A stretch of 64,000 nucleotides of DNA from Hyphomonas sp. L-53-1-40 (lineage in GTDB: Bacteria > Pseudomonadota > Alphaproteobacteria > Caulobacterales > Hyphomonadaceae). A program made the position numbers and the translations under genes. Under the pieces are notes generated by a model. The model had not been told where the DNA came from, ran no database searches, and saw only the letters and a program-made list of their open reading frames with translations. Below, piece by piece: positions 16,170 through 25,424 of the stretch. The first letter of the stretch is position 1; the number at the start of each line of letters is the position of its first letter. Location of the stretch: positions 1-64,000 of the forward strand of contig NZ_AWFI01000020.1 in NCBI RefSeq assembly GCF_000682775.1, given 5' to 3'.

Positions 16170-18341
16170 ATGCGCAAATTTTTCGCTCCGCTCAGCCTTT
16201 TGGCGCTCGTGGCCTGTGGAACACAAACACTATTGGAGACTTCCTTGGCAGACACACTTTCTCCGTCCCGTGCATCCGAGGCACCCGAAGAGGACCCCTA
16301 TCTCTGGCTGGAAGAAGTTGAAGGTGAGGCAGCGCTTGACTGGGTGCGCAATCAGAATGACCGCTCGCTGAAAGTGCTGAAGGCAGATCCTGATTATGCG
16401 GGATATGAAGCGGCCGCGATGGAGGCGCTGACCTCGGCAGAGCGTATTCCCTACGGATCAATTCGTGACGGGATGGTCTACAATTTCTGGCAGGACGAAA
16501 CGCATGTGCGCGGTCTGTGGCGTCGGACAACGCTGGAAAGCTATGCCAGTGACACGCCGAAGTGGGAAACCATTCTCGATTTCGACAAGCTTGCGGAAGA
16601 AGAAGGCAAGAACTGGGTCTACAAGGGCGCAGACTGTTTCCGGCCCAAGGGCAGCGATATTGGCTACAAATGCATGATCTCCCTGTCGAATGGCGGCAAG
16701 GACGCGATTGTCCGCCGCGAATTCGATCTTGCGACCAAGCAATTCGTTGATGACGGCTTCGTCACGCCAGAGGCCAAGCAGGGCGGTGCCTGGGCCAGCC
16801 CTGACACTTTGTTGATCGCAACCGATTGGGGCGAGGAAACACTGACCGCGTCCGGCTATCCTTTCATTGTGAAACGCTGGGACCGCGGTACGCCACTGGA
16901 CGCCGCCGAAGAGGTGATCCGCGGCGAGGTGGATGATGTCGGCGTCTGGCCAATGACGCTGGAGCTTGAGGATGGGCGCATTCTGCAGGGCGCGGCTCAG
17001 GCCGACACTTTCTTCACGACGCGCTATTGGTGGTTCCCCGATGGAGAGGGCGAGCCGGTACAGTGGCCCATCCCGCCAAAGTCCTCACCAGAAGGAATCC
17101 ATGAAGGCCGATTGCTTGTTTCGTTGAAGCAGGATTGGACTCCGGCGGGTCAGGAGACGACGTTCAAATCTGGTGATCTCGTCGCCTTCGATGTGGAGAC
17201 CTTCATGGAGACCCGCGCATTGCCGCCGGTTTCACTTGTGTTTCACCCGAGCGAAACGCAGGCCTTGAAAGGCGTGTCCACTGCAAAGGGCGCCCTGCTT
17301 CTGGGGGTAAGTGATACGGCGGTTGGCAAGGTCATGCGCGCCGCCGCGAGCGATGCCGGCTGGATGCTGGAACCCATTTCCCTTCCCGGCACGGGCCAGG
17401 CCAGCGTCGCATTTGCCAGCGATGAAGAGGATACGGTCTTCATCAACTATGAGGATTTCCTGACGCCAGATTCGCTGCTCTCCTACAGTGCCTCGACGGG
17501 GGACGTAAAAACCCTCAAGAGTCTGCCGCCGAAATTTGATGCAACAGGCCTGAGTGTCACGCAGCATTTTGCGACGTCGAAGGACGGCACGCGCGTGCCT
17601 TATTTCCTCGTAAGCAAAGCAGATCTGCCGCTCGACGGTTCCACGCCGACGCTTCTATACGGGTATGGCGGGTTCCAGGTCTCGCTGAATCCGTCCTACA
17701 GCGCTGTCACAGGTCGTCTGTGGCTGGAACAAGGGGGTGCTTATGTGTTGGCGAACATCCGCGGCGGGGGCGAGTTCGGCCCCGAATGGCATCAGGCGGG
17801 CCTGAAGCAGAATCGCCAGCGCATCTATGATGACTTCATTTCGGTCGGTGAGGATCTGATTGCACGAGGCGTTACATCACCGGAGCATCTCGGCATCATG
17901 GGTGGCTCAAATGGTGGCCTGCTCATGGGCGTCATGCTGAACCAGCGGCCAGACCTCTGGAACGCGGTCGTCGTGCAAGTGCCGCTGCTCGACATGATGC
18001 GCTACCACTTATTGCTGGCAGGTGCCTCGTGGGTAGACGAATACGGATCGCCAGAAGTGCCGGACGAACGTGCCTTTCTCGAGACGATTTCGCCCTACCA
18101 GAACTTTGATGCCACGAAGGACTATCCGGTGCCCTTCTTCGTTACCTCGACCAAGGATGACCGCGTCCATCCCGGTCACGCGCGCAAGATGGCCGCGAAG
18201 TTCGAGGCGGCGGGCCTGCCATTCTACTATTATGAGAACATTGATGGCGGGCATTCGGCAGCGGCGAACCAGAAGGAGCGCGCCAAGCGGTCTGCTCTGG
18301 AATTCACCTACCTGACCAAGCGGCTAGGCCGGACAAATTGA
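16170..18341 (+). CDS. Prolyl oligopeptidase family serine peptidase (S9A), lipoprotein
   Basis: The 723-residue exported peptidase has a signal peptide with lipobox LALVAC and then the prolyl oligopeptidase layout. A seven-bladed propeller (about 40-430) begins EEDPYLWLEEVEGEAALDWV, and an alpha/beta-hydrolase domain follows. Catalytic residues are Ser580 in GGSNGGLLMG, Asp663 or Asp664 in TKDDRVHPGH and His695 in DGGHSAA. The family cleaves peptides shorter than about 30 residues after proline or similar residues. Lipidation places it in the periplasm or outer membrane, consistent with peptide scavenging. A weak terminator follows. Confidence 0.92.
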   Translation: MRKFFAPLSLLALVACGTQTLLETSLADTLSPSRASEAPEEDPYLWLEEVEGEAALDWVRNQNDRSLKVLKADPDYAGYEAAAMEALTSAERIPYGSIRDGMVYNFWQDETHVRGLWRRTTLESYASDTPKWETILDFDKLAEEEGKNWVYKGADCFRPKGSDIGYKCMISLSNGGKDAIVRREFDLATKQFVDDGFVTPEAKQGGAWASPDTLLIATDWGEETLTASGYPFIVKRWDRGTPLDAAEEVIRGEVDDVGVWPMTLELEDGRILQGAAQADTFFTTRYWWFPDGEGEPVQWPIPPKSSPEGIHEGRLLVSLKQDWTPAGQETTFKSGDLVAFDVETFMETRALPPVSLVFHPSETQALKGVSTAKGALLLGVSDTAVGKVMRAAASDAGWMLEPISLPGTGQASVAFASDEEDTVFINYEDFLTPDSLLSYSASTGDVKTLKSLPPKFDATGLSVTQHFATSKDGTRVPYFLVSKADLPLDGSTPTLLYGYGGFQVSLNPSYSAVTGRLWLEQGGAYVLANIRGGGEFGPEWHQAGLKQNRQRIYDDFISVGEDLIARGVTSPEHLGIMGGSNGGLLMGVMLNQRPDLWNAVVVQVPLLDMMRYHLLLAGASWVDEYGSPEVPDERAFLETISPYQNFDATKDYPVPFFVTSTKDDRVHPGHARKMAAKFEAAGLPFYYYENIDGGHSAAANQKERAKRSALEFTYLTKRLGRTN

Positions 18342-18348
18342 CAAGAAG

Positions 18349-18367
18349 GTTCCAAATAGGAACTTTT
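18349..18367 (+). terminator. Weak Rho-independent terminator
   Basis: A short GTTCC-aaata-GGAAC hairpin followed by TTTT lies 8 bases past the peptidase stop codon. Only five base pairs support it. Confidence 0.4.
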
Positions 18368-18447
18368 AACGGGTCTGAAAATAGAACTGGAACTCCTGAC
18401 TTCGGTTTTTCTTGCCTCGATCAGTCTCCGGCCTAATGATCTAAATC

Positions 18448-19038
18448 ATGAACCTTGCGGAGCCGCCCCCGGAAAATGACGTTGTTCGTCTGGATACGCT
18501 CACGGCGGACCATAAAGAGGTCGTGCTGGCGACTCCGGTGGCTGAATCCATGTGGCAGTGGATGCCCGTAATGCCCACTGGCACCAGCCTCGAAGCGTAT
18601 ATGGACCATAGTCTGGACATGAAAGGGACGGACGCCTTCCATCCTTTCTATGTGGTCGATAAGGCGACAGGTGAGTTCGCGGGTCTTGCCGCATTCGAGC
18701 GGGTGTCGCGCACGCATCGCCGGCTCGAAATCGGCTTTGTCTGGCATCCAGAGAAGTATCGCGGCACAGCCATTGTGCCCGCAACCCAACTGGCGCTTCT
18801 GACTCGCGCCCATGAGGCGCGTTTCCGGCGAATTTCGTATTTCGTACCGGAACAGAATGAGCGCGCCATTCGTGCCTTCAGCAAAATGGGCGCCCAGCGC
18901 GAGGGCTTGATCCGGAACTATATGCGTACGGCCGGGGGCACATGGGCCAATATGGTTGTCCTCAGCCTGGTCGGGGACGAGATCAAGGCGGCGATTGCCG
19001 TGTTGCGAGACCGGGTGCGCGCGCTTCAGCTCGCTTGA
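18448..19038 (+). CDS. GNAT family N-acetyltransferase (RimJ/RimL type)
   Basis: The 196-residue cytosolic protein carries the GNAT fold in the RimJ/RimL variant, which often acetylates protein N-termini or small amines with acetyl-CoA. Visible parts are RLDTLTADHKEVVLATPV at the start, the acceptor-side strand AGLAAFERVSRTHRRLEIGF, and the acetyl-CoA phrase HPEKYRGTAIVPATQLALL (about 98-116), here less Gly-rich than usual. ERAIRAFSKMGAQREG comes near the end. The substrate is unknown. It is separated by 191 bases from ffh and is not evidently part of its operon. Confidence 0.85.
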   Translation: MNLAEPPPENDVVRLDTLTADHKEVVLATPVAESMWQWMPVMPTGTSLEAYMDHSLDMKGTDAFHPFYVVDKATGEFAGLAAFERVSRTHRRLEIGFVWHPEKYRGTAIVPATQLALLTRAHEARFRRISYFVPEQNERAIRAFSKMGAQREGLIRNYMRTAGGTWANMVVLSLVGDEIKAAIAVLRDRVRALQLA

Positions 19039-19229
19039 CGCCGCGGCTCCCGCATGCTTTAGGCGCGCCAACATCTGCGCAAATTTGAAAAGCGCGCTTT
19101 GACTGATCCATGAGGTCAGCGAGGCCCCCCGCCCGGCGAAGTGTCGCTCAGCGGGGCTCTTCTGCTTTGTGCAATGGGTTTGATCGCCTATGTCAGACAC
19201 ATCTGGCAAACGGCAAAGGAGCGACAAAG

Positions 19230-20702
19230 ATGTTCGACACGCTGAGCGAACGCCTTGGAGGAATTTTCGACGGCCTGACCGGTCGCGGTGCACTGTCCGA
19301 AAAGGACGTGAACGCGGCCCTGCGCGAGATTCGGGTCGCCTTGCTTGAGGCGGACGTCGCCCTGCCTGTCGTGAAGGAATTCATCGACAGCGTGCGCGCC
19401 CGCGCAGTGGGTGAGGAAGTCATTCGTTCGGTCAAACCCGGTCAGCAAGTCATCAAGATTGTCTATGACGGTCTTGTGGAAATGCTTGGCGGTGAAGAGG
19501 CCGATACCAGCCTGCGCATCGACAGCCCGCCGGCCATTATCATGATGGCCGGTCTGCAAGGCTCAGGTAAAACGACGACGACCGGAAAACTTGCCAAGCG
19601 TTTGTCGGAGAAAGACCGCAAGCGCGTCCTGCTGGCCTCGCTCGATACGCGTCGTCCGGCCGCGATGGAACAGCTCGCCATCCTTGCCGATCAGTGCAAC
19701 GAAAATGTCAGCGCCCTGCCGATCATTCAGGGCCAGTTGCCGGCTGATATTGCCCGTCGCGCCCTGAACGCCGCGAAGATCAGCGGCTATGACGTCCTCA
19801 TCCTCGATACGGCCGGTCGCACGACGATCGACGAGCAGATGATGAATGAAGTGGCGGAGATCGCGCAGATCGCGAACCCGTCTGAAACGCTGCTCGTGGC
19901 TGATGCCCTGACGGGCCAGGACGCCGTCGAAACCGCCAGCCGCTTCCACGCTCGCCTGCCGCTGACCGGCCTTGTCCTGACACGGATGGATGGCGATGGC
20001 CGCGGCGGCGCGGCGCTTTCCATGCGCGCCGTTACGAGTCTGCCGATCAAGTTCATGGGCGTCGGCGAAAAGCTCGACGGCCTTGATGCCTTCGATGCCA
20101 AGCGGGTGGCTGGCCGGATTCTCGGACAGGGCGACATTGTCTCGCTGGTCGAAAAGGCCGCCGAGCAGATGGACGCCGAAAAGGCCGAGCGCATGGCGGA
20201 GAAACTCCGCAAGGGCGAATTCGACCTTGAAGACATGGCCGACCAGTTCCGTCAGATGCAGCGCATGGGCGGTCTTGGCGGCCTGATGGGCATGTTGCCC
20301 GGCGCGCGCAAGGCAAAGGCCGCGATGGATTCGGCCAATCTCGACGACAATGTGCTGAAGCGCCAGGAAGCGATCATCCTGTCGATGACGCGCAAGGAAC
20401 GCCGCAAACCGGCCATCCTGAATGCGTCTCGCCGCAAGCGGATTGCCGCTGGCGCTGGCGTGACCGTGCAAGAGGTCAACAAGGTGCTGAAGATGCACCA
20501 GCAGATGGCCGGCATGATGAAGAAGATGCGCCAGAAGGGCGGCATGAAGAACATGATGAACATGGCCCAGGCCGCAGGCATCTCGCCGGGCGACCTTGCC
20601 AAGATGGGCGGCGGCGCAGGCGGCCTGCCCGGTCTTGGTGGCGGCGGACTGCCACCGGGCATGGGCGGCCTTCCCGGCCTCGGCGGAGGGAAAAAGAAAT
20701 GA
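19230..20702 (+). CDS. ffh: Signal recognition particle protein Ffh
   Basis: The 490-residue GTPase binds 4.5S RNA and the signal sequences of nascent membrane proteins, and delivers them to FtsY, which is encoded 27 kb away in this window. The N domain starts MFDTLSERLGGIFDGLTGRG. The G domain has the P-loop GLQGSGKT at 108-115, then DTAGRTTIDEQ and TRMDGDGRGGAALSM. The Met-rich M domain (from about 325) ends in an unusually Gly/Met/Pro-rich tail. The ATG has AAAGGAG 9 bases upstream; the upstream 40 codons are not part of the protein. The chorismate mutase start overlaps the stop as ATGA. Confidence 0.97.
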   Translation: MFDTLSERLGGIFDGLTGRGALSEKDVNAALREIRVALLEADVALPVVKEFIDSVRARAVGEEVIRSVKPGQQVIKIVYDGLVEMLGGEEADTSLRIDSPPAIIMMAGLQGSGKTTTTGKLAKRLSEKDRKRVLLASLDTRRPAAMEQLAILADQCNENVSALPIIQGQLPADIARRALNAAKISGYDVLILDTAGRTTIDEQMMNEVAEIAQIANPSETLLVADALTGQDAVETASRFHARLPLTGLVLTRMDGDGRGGAALSMRAVTSLPIKFMGVGEKLDGLDAFDAKRVAGRILGQGDIVSLVEKAAEQMDAEKAERMAEKLRKGEFDLEDMADQFRQMQRMGGLGGLMGMLPGARKAKAAMDSANLDDNVLKRQEAIILSMTRKERRKPAILNASRRKRIAAGAGVTVQEVNKVLKMHQQMAGMMKKMRQKGGMKNMMNMAQAAGISPGDLAKMGGGAGGLPGLGGGGLPPGMGGLPGLGGGKKK

Positions 20703-21016
20703 CCAATGAGCAAAGCGATGCCTTCGCCCTGCTGCAACTGACCAAGTTGCGATCCAGCATCGACAATCTGGATGCGATCATCATCCACACCCTGGCTGAG
20801 CGCTTCAAGGCGACGCAGGAAGTCGGCAAGCTGAAAGCGGTGCATAATATGCCGCCTGCGGACAAGGACCGCGAGGCCAGACAGATCGAACGCCTGCGCC
20901 AGCTGGCACAGGAAAGCGGGCTCGATCCCGCCTTCGCCGAGAAACTACTGAATTTCATCGTGGCGGAAGTCATCCGCCATCATGAGCACATTCGCGGTCT
21001 TGAGACCGACGACTGA
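20699..21016 (+). CDS. Chorismate mutase, AroQ class
   Basis: The 105-residue all-helical protein resembles the AroQ chorismate mutases, which convert chorismate to prephenate for tyrosine and phenylalanine synthesis. It shows [20 protein letters not shown] followed by a catalytic arginine-lysine set in [20 protein letters not shown]. The end helix [20 protein letters not shown] fits the dimer partner contribution. It has no attached dehydratase or dehydrogenase. The four-base overlap with ffh suggests the two are translated together; this pairing occurs in other alphaproteobacteria. rpsP follows 40 bases on. Confidence 0.92.
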   Translation: MTNEQSDAFALLQLTKLRSSIDNLDAIIIHTLAERFKATQEVGKLKAVHNMPPADKDREARQIERLRQLAQESGLDPAFAEKLLNFIVAEVIRHHEHIRGLETDD

Positions 21017-21056
21017 GTTACCACCCCGAGACGCCAGACTTACAGGAGATACACAT

Positions 21057-21494
21057 ATGGCCCTCAAGATTCGACTCGCCCGTGGCGGGTCCAAGAAACG
21101 CCCTTTCTATTCCGTGGTCATCGCGGATGCCCGCGCACCACGCGACGGTCGTTTCGTCGAGAAAATCGGTTCCTACGATCCACGCCTCCCGAAAGATTCG
21201 GAATTCCGCGTCCAGATCGACGCCGAGAAAGCGTCCGAATGGCTCCGCAAGGGTGCCCAGCCGACCGAACGCGTGGCACGCTTCCTGTCCAAGATCGAAC
21301 TGGACGGCAAGCCGCTCGTAGAATGGGCGCATGGCAACAACCCGAACAAGGGCGAGCCAGGCAAGAAAGCTCAGGAACGCGCTGAAGAGAAAGCCGAAAA
21401 GGCAAAAGCGGCGGCTGAAGCTGCTGCGGCTCCAGCTGAAGAAGAAGCTCCGGCCGCTGAAGAAGCGCCCGCTGAGGAAGCTACTTCGGAATAA
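21057..21494 (+). CDS. rpsP: 30S ribosomal protein S16 with a long acidic/Ala C-terminal tail
   Basis: The 145-residue protein starts with the standard S16 core [20 protein letters not shown] and continues to about residue 80 with [18 protein letters not shown], binding 16S rRNA in the small subunit. Typical S16 is about 80 residues. The rest is a basic Lys/Glu segment followed by Ala/Glu repeats (about 105-145). Such tails occur in alphaproteobacterial S16, but their role is unknown. The ATG has ACAGGAG 10 bases upstream. A UUCG-capped terminator follows, so rpsP probably ends the ffh transcript. Confidence 0.97.
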   Translation: MALKIRLARGGSKKRPFYSVVIADARAPRDGRFVEKIGSYDPRLPKDSEFRVQIDAEKASEWLRKGAQPTERVARFLSKIELDGKPLVEWAHGNNPNKGEPGKKAQERAEEKAEKAKAAAEAAAAPAEEEAPAAEEAPAEEATSE

Positions 21495-21519
21495 GACTGG
21501 CTTGCCAGTCTCGGGATAT

Positions 21520-21550
21520 GGCCGGTGCCCTTCGGGGTGCCGGCCTTTTT
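21520..21550 (+). terminator. Rho-independent terminator after rpsP
   Basis: The stem GGCCGG-TG-CCC/GGG-TG-CCGGCC, with a pair of G-T wobbles and a TTCG loop, is followed by TTTTT. It separates the ffh-rpsP transcript from the crystallin gene. Confidence 0.85.
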
Positions 21551-21651
21551 CGTGAACGCAAGGCCTGAGGCTGAATGCCGGGCAACAGGGAACCAAATCG
21601 CCGTTCAGGTCGCTTTCTCTAGAAAGAGCGCGACACGAGAGGAGATCCCAG

Positions 21652-22317
21652 ATGTCCAAGGCCGAACTTTTCAGAATTCTGCCCATTGCAGCGCTTGGAA
21701 TTGCGGCGCTCGCCCTTCCTGCCAGCGCAGACCGGGGTCGCTACTACGATACGTCATATCGTGGCGGCGGGAATGGCGCGGTGCTTCACGCCGATTCCGG
21801 GTTTTCCGGCGAAGGCCTTCGCATTCAGGGCGCCGAGCCGGACCTCGCCCGCCTGCACTTCAATGACCGGGCCTCGTCTATTACCATTCGCGCTGGTGCA
21901 TGGGAGCTGTGTACGGACGCGAATTTCAGAGGCCGGTGCGAAATCGTCGATGCGAGCACAGGTCGATTGAACGCATATCGCCTCAATGACAATGTTTCCT
22001 CCCTTCGTCCCGTCGCCTATCGCGACCGGCCGGGGAAAGGCCGTCGCGGAGGAGGGTATGGTGACCTTGTTCTGTTCCAGGATTCTGCCCAGCGCGGGCA
22101 GGCCATCGAAATCAGCCACGATGTGCCGGATCTCGGTCAGTATCGTTTCAATGACCGCGCAAGCTCCTTCCTCGTGACGGGCGGCAGTTGGCTGGTCTGC
22201 GAGCATGCGAACTATCGGGGGCGGTGCGAAGTATTGCAGGGCGGCGCGGGCGATCTGAAGCCAATCCGCATGAATGACAATATTTCCTCCATCCGAGCCT
22301 ATGACGGCTGGCGCTGA
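21652..22317 (+). CDS. Secreted two-domain beta/gamma-crystallin protein
   Basis: The 221-residue exported protein has a signal peptide (cleavage likely after ALPASA, about residue 26) and then two beta/gamma-crystallin domains. Each domain shows paired Greek-key motifs with the calcium-site pattern N/D-N/D-x-x-S-S. They are NDRASS (71-76), NDNVSS (112-117), NDRASS (167-172) and NDNISS (208-213). Cys pairs in WELCTDANFRGRC and WLVCEHANYRGRC repeat in each domain. Bacterial members bind calcium and are often surface or stress proteins (family knowledge). It lies between rpsP and rimM, which are normally adjacent. A related, longer gene follows rimM. Confidence 0.85.
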   Translation: MSKAELFRILPIAALGIAALALPASADRGRYYDTSYRGGGNGAVLHADSGFSGEGLRIQGAEPDLARLHFNDRASSITIRAGAWELCTDANFRGRCEIVDASTGRLNAYRLNDNVSSLRPVAYRDRPGKGRRGGGYGDLVLFQDSAQRGQAIEISHDVPDLGQYRFNDRASSFLVTGGSWLVCEHANYRGRCEVLQGGAGDLKPIRMNDNISSIRAYDGWR

Positions 22318-22367
22318 TACGGCGCTTGCCCGCTTGCGCTTCGCCAATCGGCCGCTAGAGAAGCGGC

Positions 22368-22919
22368 ATGAACGGCAAATCGAATACTGAGAAACTTATT
22401 GTTGTGGGCGTCATCAAGGGCGCCCACGGCGTACGCGGTGATGTGCGAGTGAAAAGCTTCACTGCCGACCCGGATGATGTGTTCACCTATGGTGCGCTGA
22501 CTGATGAAGCCGGGAGGCCCGTGCTGACGCCGCAATCGGCCCGGCCCGGCAAGGACCATTTCATCGTTCGCCCCAAGGAACAGAAGCAAAAAGAAGAATG
22601 GGACGCGATGCGTGGCACGCTATTGCATGTCCCGCGCGCGAAACTTCCGGAAACAGATGACGACGAGTTCTACATCGAGGACCTTGTCGGTCTTCAGGTG
22701 TTCGCGGGCGGGAATGAGCCTGCGGGCACCGTGAAAGCCGTGCAGAATTTCGGCGCAGATGATTTGCTCGAAATCCGTTTGGCGGACCGGGGCGATACGG
22801 TTCTCGTGCCCTTCACGCTGGCCGATGTGCCGACCGTGGACCTTGCCACATCCCGCATCATCATTCCGGATCTCGCCGAATGGACGGCGCCCGGGGATGA
22901 GGCTGAACCCACTGATTGA
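22368..22919 (+). CDS. rimM: Ribosome maturation factor RimM
   Basis: The 183-residue protein helps mature the 30S head by binding S19. The N-terminal RimM domain shows IVVGVIKGAHGVRGDVRVKSF at about 11-31, ending with the region around DEFYIEDLVGLQVF. The C-terminal PRC-barrel shows GTVKAVQNFGADDLLEI and VLVPFTLADVPTVDLATSRI. The chosen ATG is the start of the open frame; the ribosome site is weak (gAGAAGcggc). In most relatives rimM lies between rpsP and trmD; here two crystallin genes and an insert separate these genes. Confidence 0.95.
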   Translation: MNGKSNTEKLIVVGVIKGAHGVRGDVRVKSFTADPDDVFTYGALTDEAGRPVLTPQSARPGKDHFIVRPKEQKQKEEWDAMRGTLLHVPRAKLPETDDDEFYIEDLVGLQVFAGGNEPAGTVKAVQNFGADDLLEIRLADRGDTVLVPFTLADVPTVDLATSRIIIPDLAEWTAPGDEAEPTD

Positions 22920-22985
22920 CCCATGTTGCCGCTTGTTCAGACGCCACCTGTCATAAAGGGTAGGTTAAGAATGAGGTAACTGCCC

Positions 22986-24620
22986 ATGTTTGCCAGATTA
23001 ATCCGCTTCGGCGCTGCTCTTGCCCTTCCGCTAACTGTAGTGGGCGCTGCAGCCGCGCAGTATGAAGGCAATGAACAACCGGCGGGCCTGATGTTGTTCA
23101 GCGGCGAGGATTTTCGCGGGGAAGTGCGGGAAGTCTTCGATTCCGTCTATTCCCTGAACGACTATTATTTCAATGATCGCGCGCAATCCGTTGCGGTCCT
23201 GTCCGGCGCCTGGGAGCTGTGCGAGCATAGCGATTTCACCGGCCGCTGTGTCTTCATCCGTGGCGATGTCCAGGACCTCGACTGGTACGGCCTTGATCGA
23301 GAGCTAACGTCGGTGCGCCCGATTTACGAGTATACCGAAGCCGAGCACGGGTTGATGTTTACCCGCGATCAGTCGGGCTATATCCGCTACGCTGACAATG
23401 CCCGTTACGGGTACGACAATTACTCACACGGCTATAGCTCCAGCACGAGTGTCAGCGTCTACCATTATGGCTATTCGCCGAGCTATCGATCCCACGGTTA
23501 TTACAGTCCGCGTCTCGGCCACGGCCCCTATGGCTTCGGCTGGACGCGTCATGGCGCGAATCCGCACTATGGGCGTCATTACCGCAAGCAACAGCGCCCG
23601 CTGAAAGGGCATTATGGCGCGCGCAATGGCGCGGTGACGCTCTACACGGATTCCTATGAACGCGGTGCCTCGCTTGGCCTCAACAAGGGCGTTTCCGACC
23701 TCAGTCGCTATCGCTTCAATGACAATATATCGTCGCTGCAAATCCGTTCCGGGAAATGGGAAGTTTGCGAGCATGCGAACTATAAAGGGCGCTGTCAGAT
23801 CGTCGATGCCTCGACGGACCGGCTGAATGGTATTCGTCTGAACGACAACATCTCGTCCATTCGGCCGGTGGGTGACAGCCCGCGCGGCGGCCGGGGAGAT
23901 GGTCAACGCGGAGATCGCGGTGGCCGAAATGATGGGGGTCACGCAGACCGCGGTCGCCGGGATGATGGCCGGAATGGCAATCGTGGCGGCGGACGAAATG
24001 GAAATGTGCAGACAGTTGCGCCGACAGCGGCAAACCCGCTTGCCGGCGGGCCGAAGGCGCGGGACGTGACTCAGCAACGTCGCCCACACGCTCTGCCAGG
24101 TCGCCCGCAACGCGCCAATATTGGCTCTGAAGACCGTCCGCGTCCTAATGTGCGGACCATTCAGCCCAACCGTTCGACCACCCAGAGACCGCAGACGCGC
24201 CAGGTGCAACCGGCGGCAACACAGCGCAACCGCGTGCAAACCGAGCGCAGGCCCACAGCCACACCGCGGCCCAGGCAAAAAGTGGACATGAATACTTCGC
24301 GGCCCAAGGCCCTGAGGAACACTCAAACGCAACGCCGTGAGGCTCAGCAGCGCCCTCAAACCCAGACGCGCCAGCAAAAGACGGTCCGTCCCCAACAGCA
24401 GACCAGACAGCAGGTGAGGCAACCGGCGCGCCCGCAAGTCCGTCCTGCCCCACAAGCGCGCAAACAGGCACAGCCGCAACGGCAAGCTCGGCCACAGGCT
24501 CAGCGCCAGCCGGCTCGGGCAAAGCCCCAACAACGGGCCACGCCTCGTCCGCAACAGCAACGGTCAAACAATATGCCGAAAGCCTTGCGCAATCGGGGTG
24601 GTGAAGTTCACAAGGACTAG
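22986..24620 (+). CDS. Large secreted beta/gamma-crystallin protein with a Gln/Arg/Pro-rich tail
   Basis: The 544-residue exported protein has a signal peptide and two separated crystallin-type domains. The first (about 35-115) has weaker calcium motifs, NDRAQS and DRELTS. The second (about 215-300) has NDNISS twice and the cysteine pair WEVCEHANYKGRC. Between them is a Tyr/His/Ser-rich stretch; after them comes a Gly/Arg/Asp-rich linker and about 200 residues rich in Gln, Arg, Pro and Thr with no recognisable fold. The tail is strongly basic and may bind an acidic surface or nucleic acid (inference). It is a likely paralogue of the 221-residue protein upstream of rimM. Confidence 0.78.
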   Translation: MFARLIRFGAALALPLTVVGAAAAQYEGNEQPAGLMLFSGEDFRGEVREVFDSVYSLNDYYFNDRAQSVAVLSGAWELCEHSDFTGRCVFIRGDVQDLDWYGLDRELTSVRPIYEYTEAEHGLMFTRDQSGYIRYADNARYGYDNYSHGYSSSTSVSVYHYGYSPSYRSHGYYSPRLGHGPYGFGWTRHGANPHYGRHYRKQQRPLKGHYGARNGAVTLYTDSYERGASLGLNKGVSDLSRYRFNDNISSLQIRSGKWEVCEHANYKGRCQIVDASTDRLNGIRLNDNISSIRPVGDSPRGGRGDGQRGDRGGRNDGGHADRGRRDDGRNGNRGGGRNGNVQTVAPTAANPLAGGPKARDVTQQRRPHALPGRPQRANIGSEDRPRPNVRTIQPNRSTTQRPQTRQVQPAATQRNRVQTERRPTATPRPRQKVDMNTSRPKALRNTQTQRREAQQRPQTQTRQQKTVRPQQQTRQQVRQPARPQVRPAPQARKQAQPQRQARPQAQRQPARAKPQQRATPRPQQQRSNNMPKALRNRGGEVHKD

Positions 24621-24632
24621 CGGTGCTGCGGC

Positions 24633-25424
24633 TCAGTTCGCGCGCGGATCATGCCATTCGCGCGCGATGCCGTAGCCACCCCGGCGGATCAGCCAGAACA
24701 TGCCGATCAGGTCGAAGATGCCCGCGCCAAGCCTACCGAGGAATCCGTATTTCGACTCTCCAGCCAGACGCTTGCGATCATTCACGCGCTCCTCGCGCAC
24801 ATCCCAGCCTGCGCGCTTGATCAGGGCGGGCAAGAAGCGGTGCATCGAGGCAAAGAAGGGCAGATCGCGAAAAGCTTCGGTCCGGATCAGTTTCCATCCG
24901 CATCCGGTATCCGTTGCATCGTCCTGAAGCACGAAGCGGCGTACCCCATTGGCGACGCGGGACTGCACCCATTTGAATCCGGAATCATTCCGGCTGTTGC
25001 GCTTGCCTGCAATGATGCCGAGGCTGGGGGATGCGCCCGGCAAAATGATCTCTTTCCAGAGACGGGCCGTATCAGCGGGATCGTTCTGCCCGTCCCCATC
25101 AAGCAATTGTACCCACTGGCCGCGCACGGATTTGAGCCCCGTGAATAGCGCGGCGGATTTTCCCTTGCGCGCGACATGGTTGAACACGACCACGGTCTCG
25201 GGATGTTTCGCCTTTGCTTCGGCGAGTTCCTGCTCTGTCGCATCGGACGAGCAATCATTGACGCAGACAATCTCAAAACTGATGCCGGCCAGCTGCTCAT
25301 GGACCTCGTCGATCACGGGGTGCACATTTCCTGCTTCGTTGAAGAACGGGATCAGGACGGAGAGGGCTGGGCTTTGGGGCATAGGTTTGGAGTAGAGGTT
25401 GGCGCGGGGGCGGTCCAGTGTCAT
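24633..25424 (-). CDS. Glycosyltransferase family 2, dolichol-phosphate-mannosyltransferase-like
   Basis: The 263-residue enzyme has a GT-A fold. It starts SVLIPFFNEAGNVHPVIDEV, with the acidic metal-binding motif LLDGDGQNDP at about 105 and the acceptor-side TGCGWKLIRTEAFRDLP. The C-terminal residues LIGMFWLIRRGG look like a short membrane-association segment. The closest group transfers a sugar to polyprenyl phosphate. The start at the first ATG overlaps the stop of the upstream 59-residue gene as ATGA, so they are coupled; an inner ATG is 14 codons later. It converges on the crystallin gene with a gap of 12 bases. Confidence 0.82.
   Translation of the reverse strand: MTLDRPRANLYSKPMPQSPALSVLIPFFNEAGNVHPVIDEVHEQLAGISFEIVCVNDCSSDATEQELAEAKAKHPETVVVFNHVARKGKSAALFTGLKSVRGQWVQLLDGDGQNDPADTARLWKEIILPGASPSLGIIAGKRNSRNDSGFKWVQSRVANGVRRFVLQDDATDTGCGWKLIRTEAFRDLPFFASMHRFLPALIKRAGWDVREERVNDRKRLAGESKYGFLGRLGAGIFDLIGMFWLIRRGGYGIAREWHDPRAN

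Noticed and set aside
22965-22980. Possible CtrA box (TTAA-N7-GTAAC) before the long crystallin gene
   Set aside because: The second half-site is GTAA rather than TTAA and the site lies within the ribosome-binding region, so a chance match is likely.
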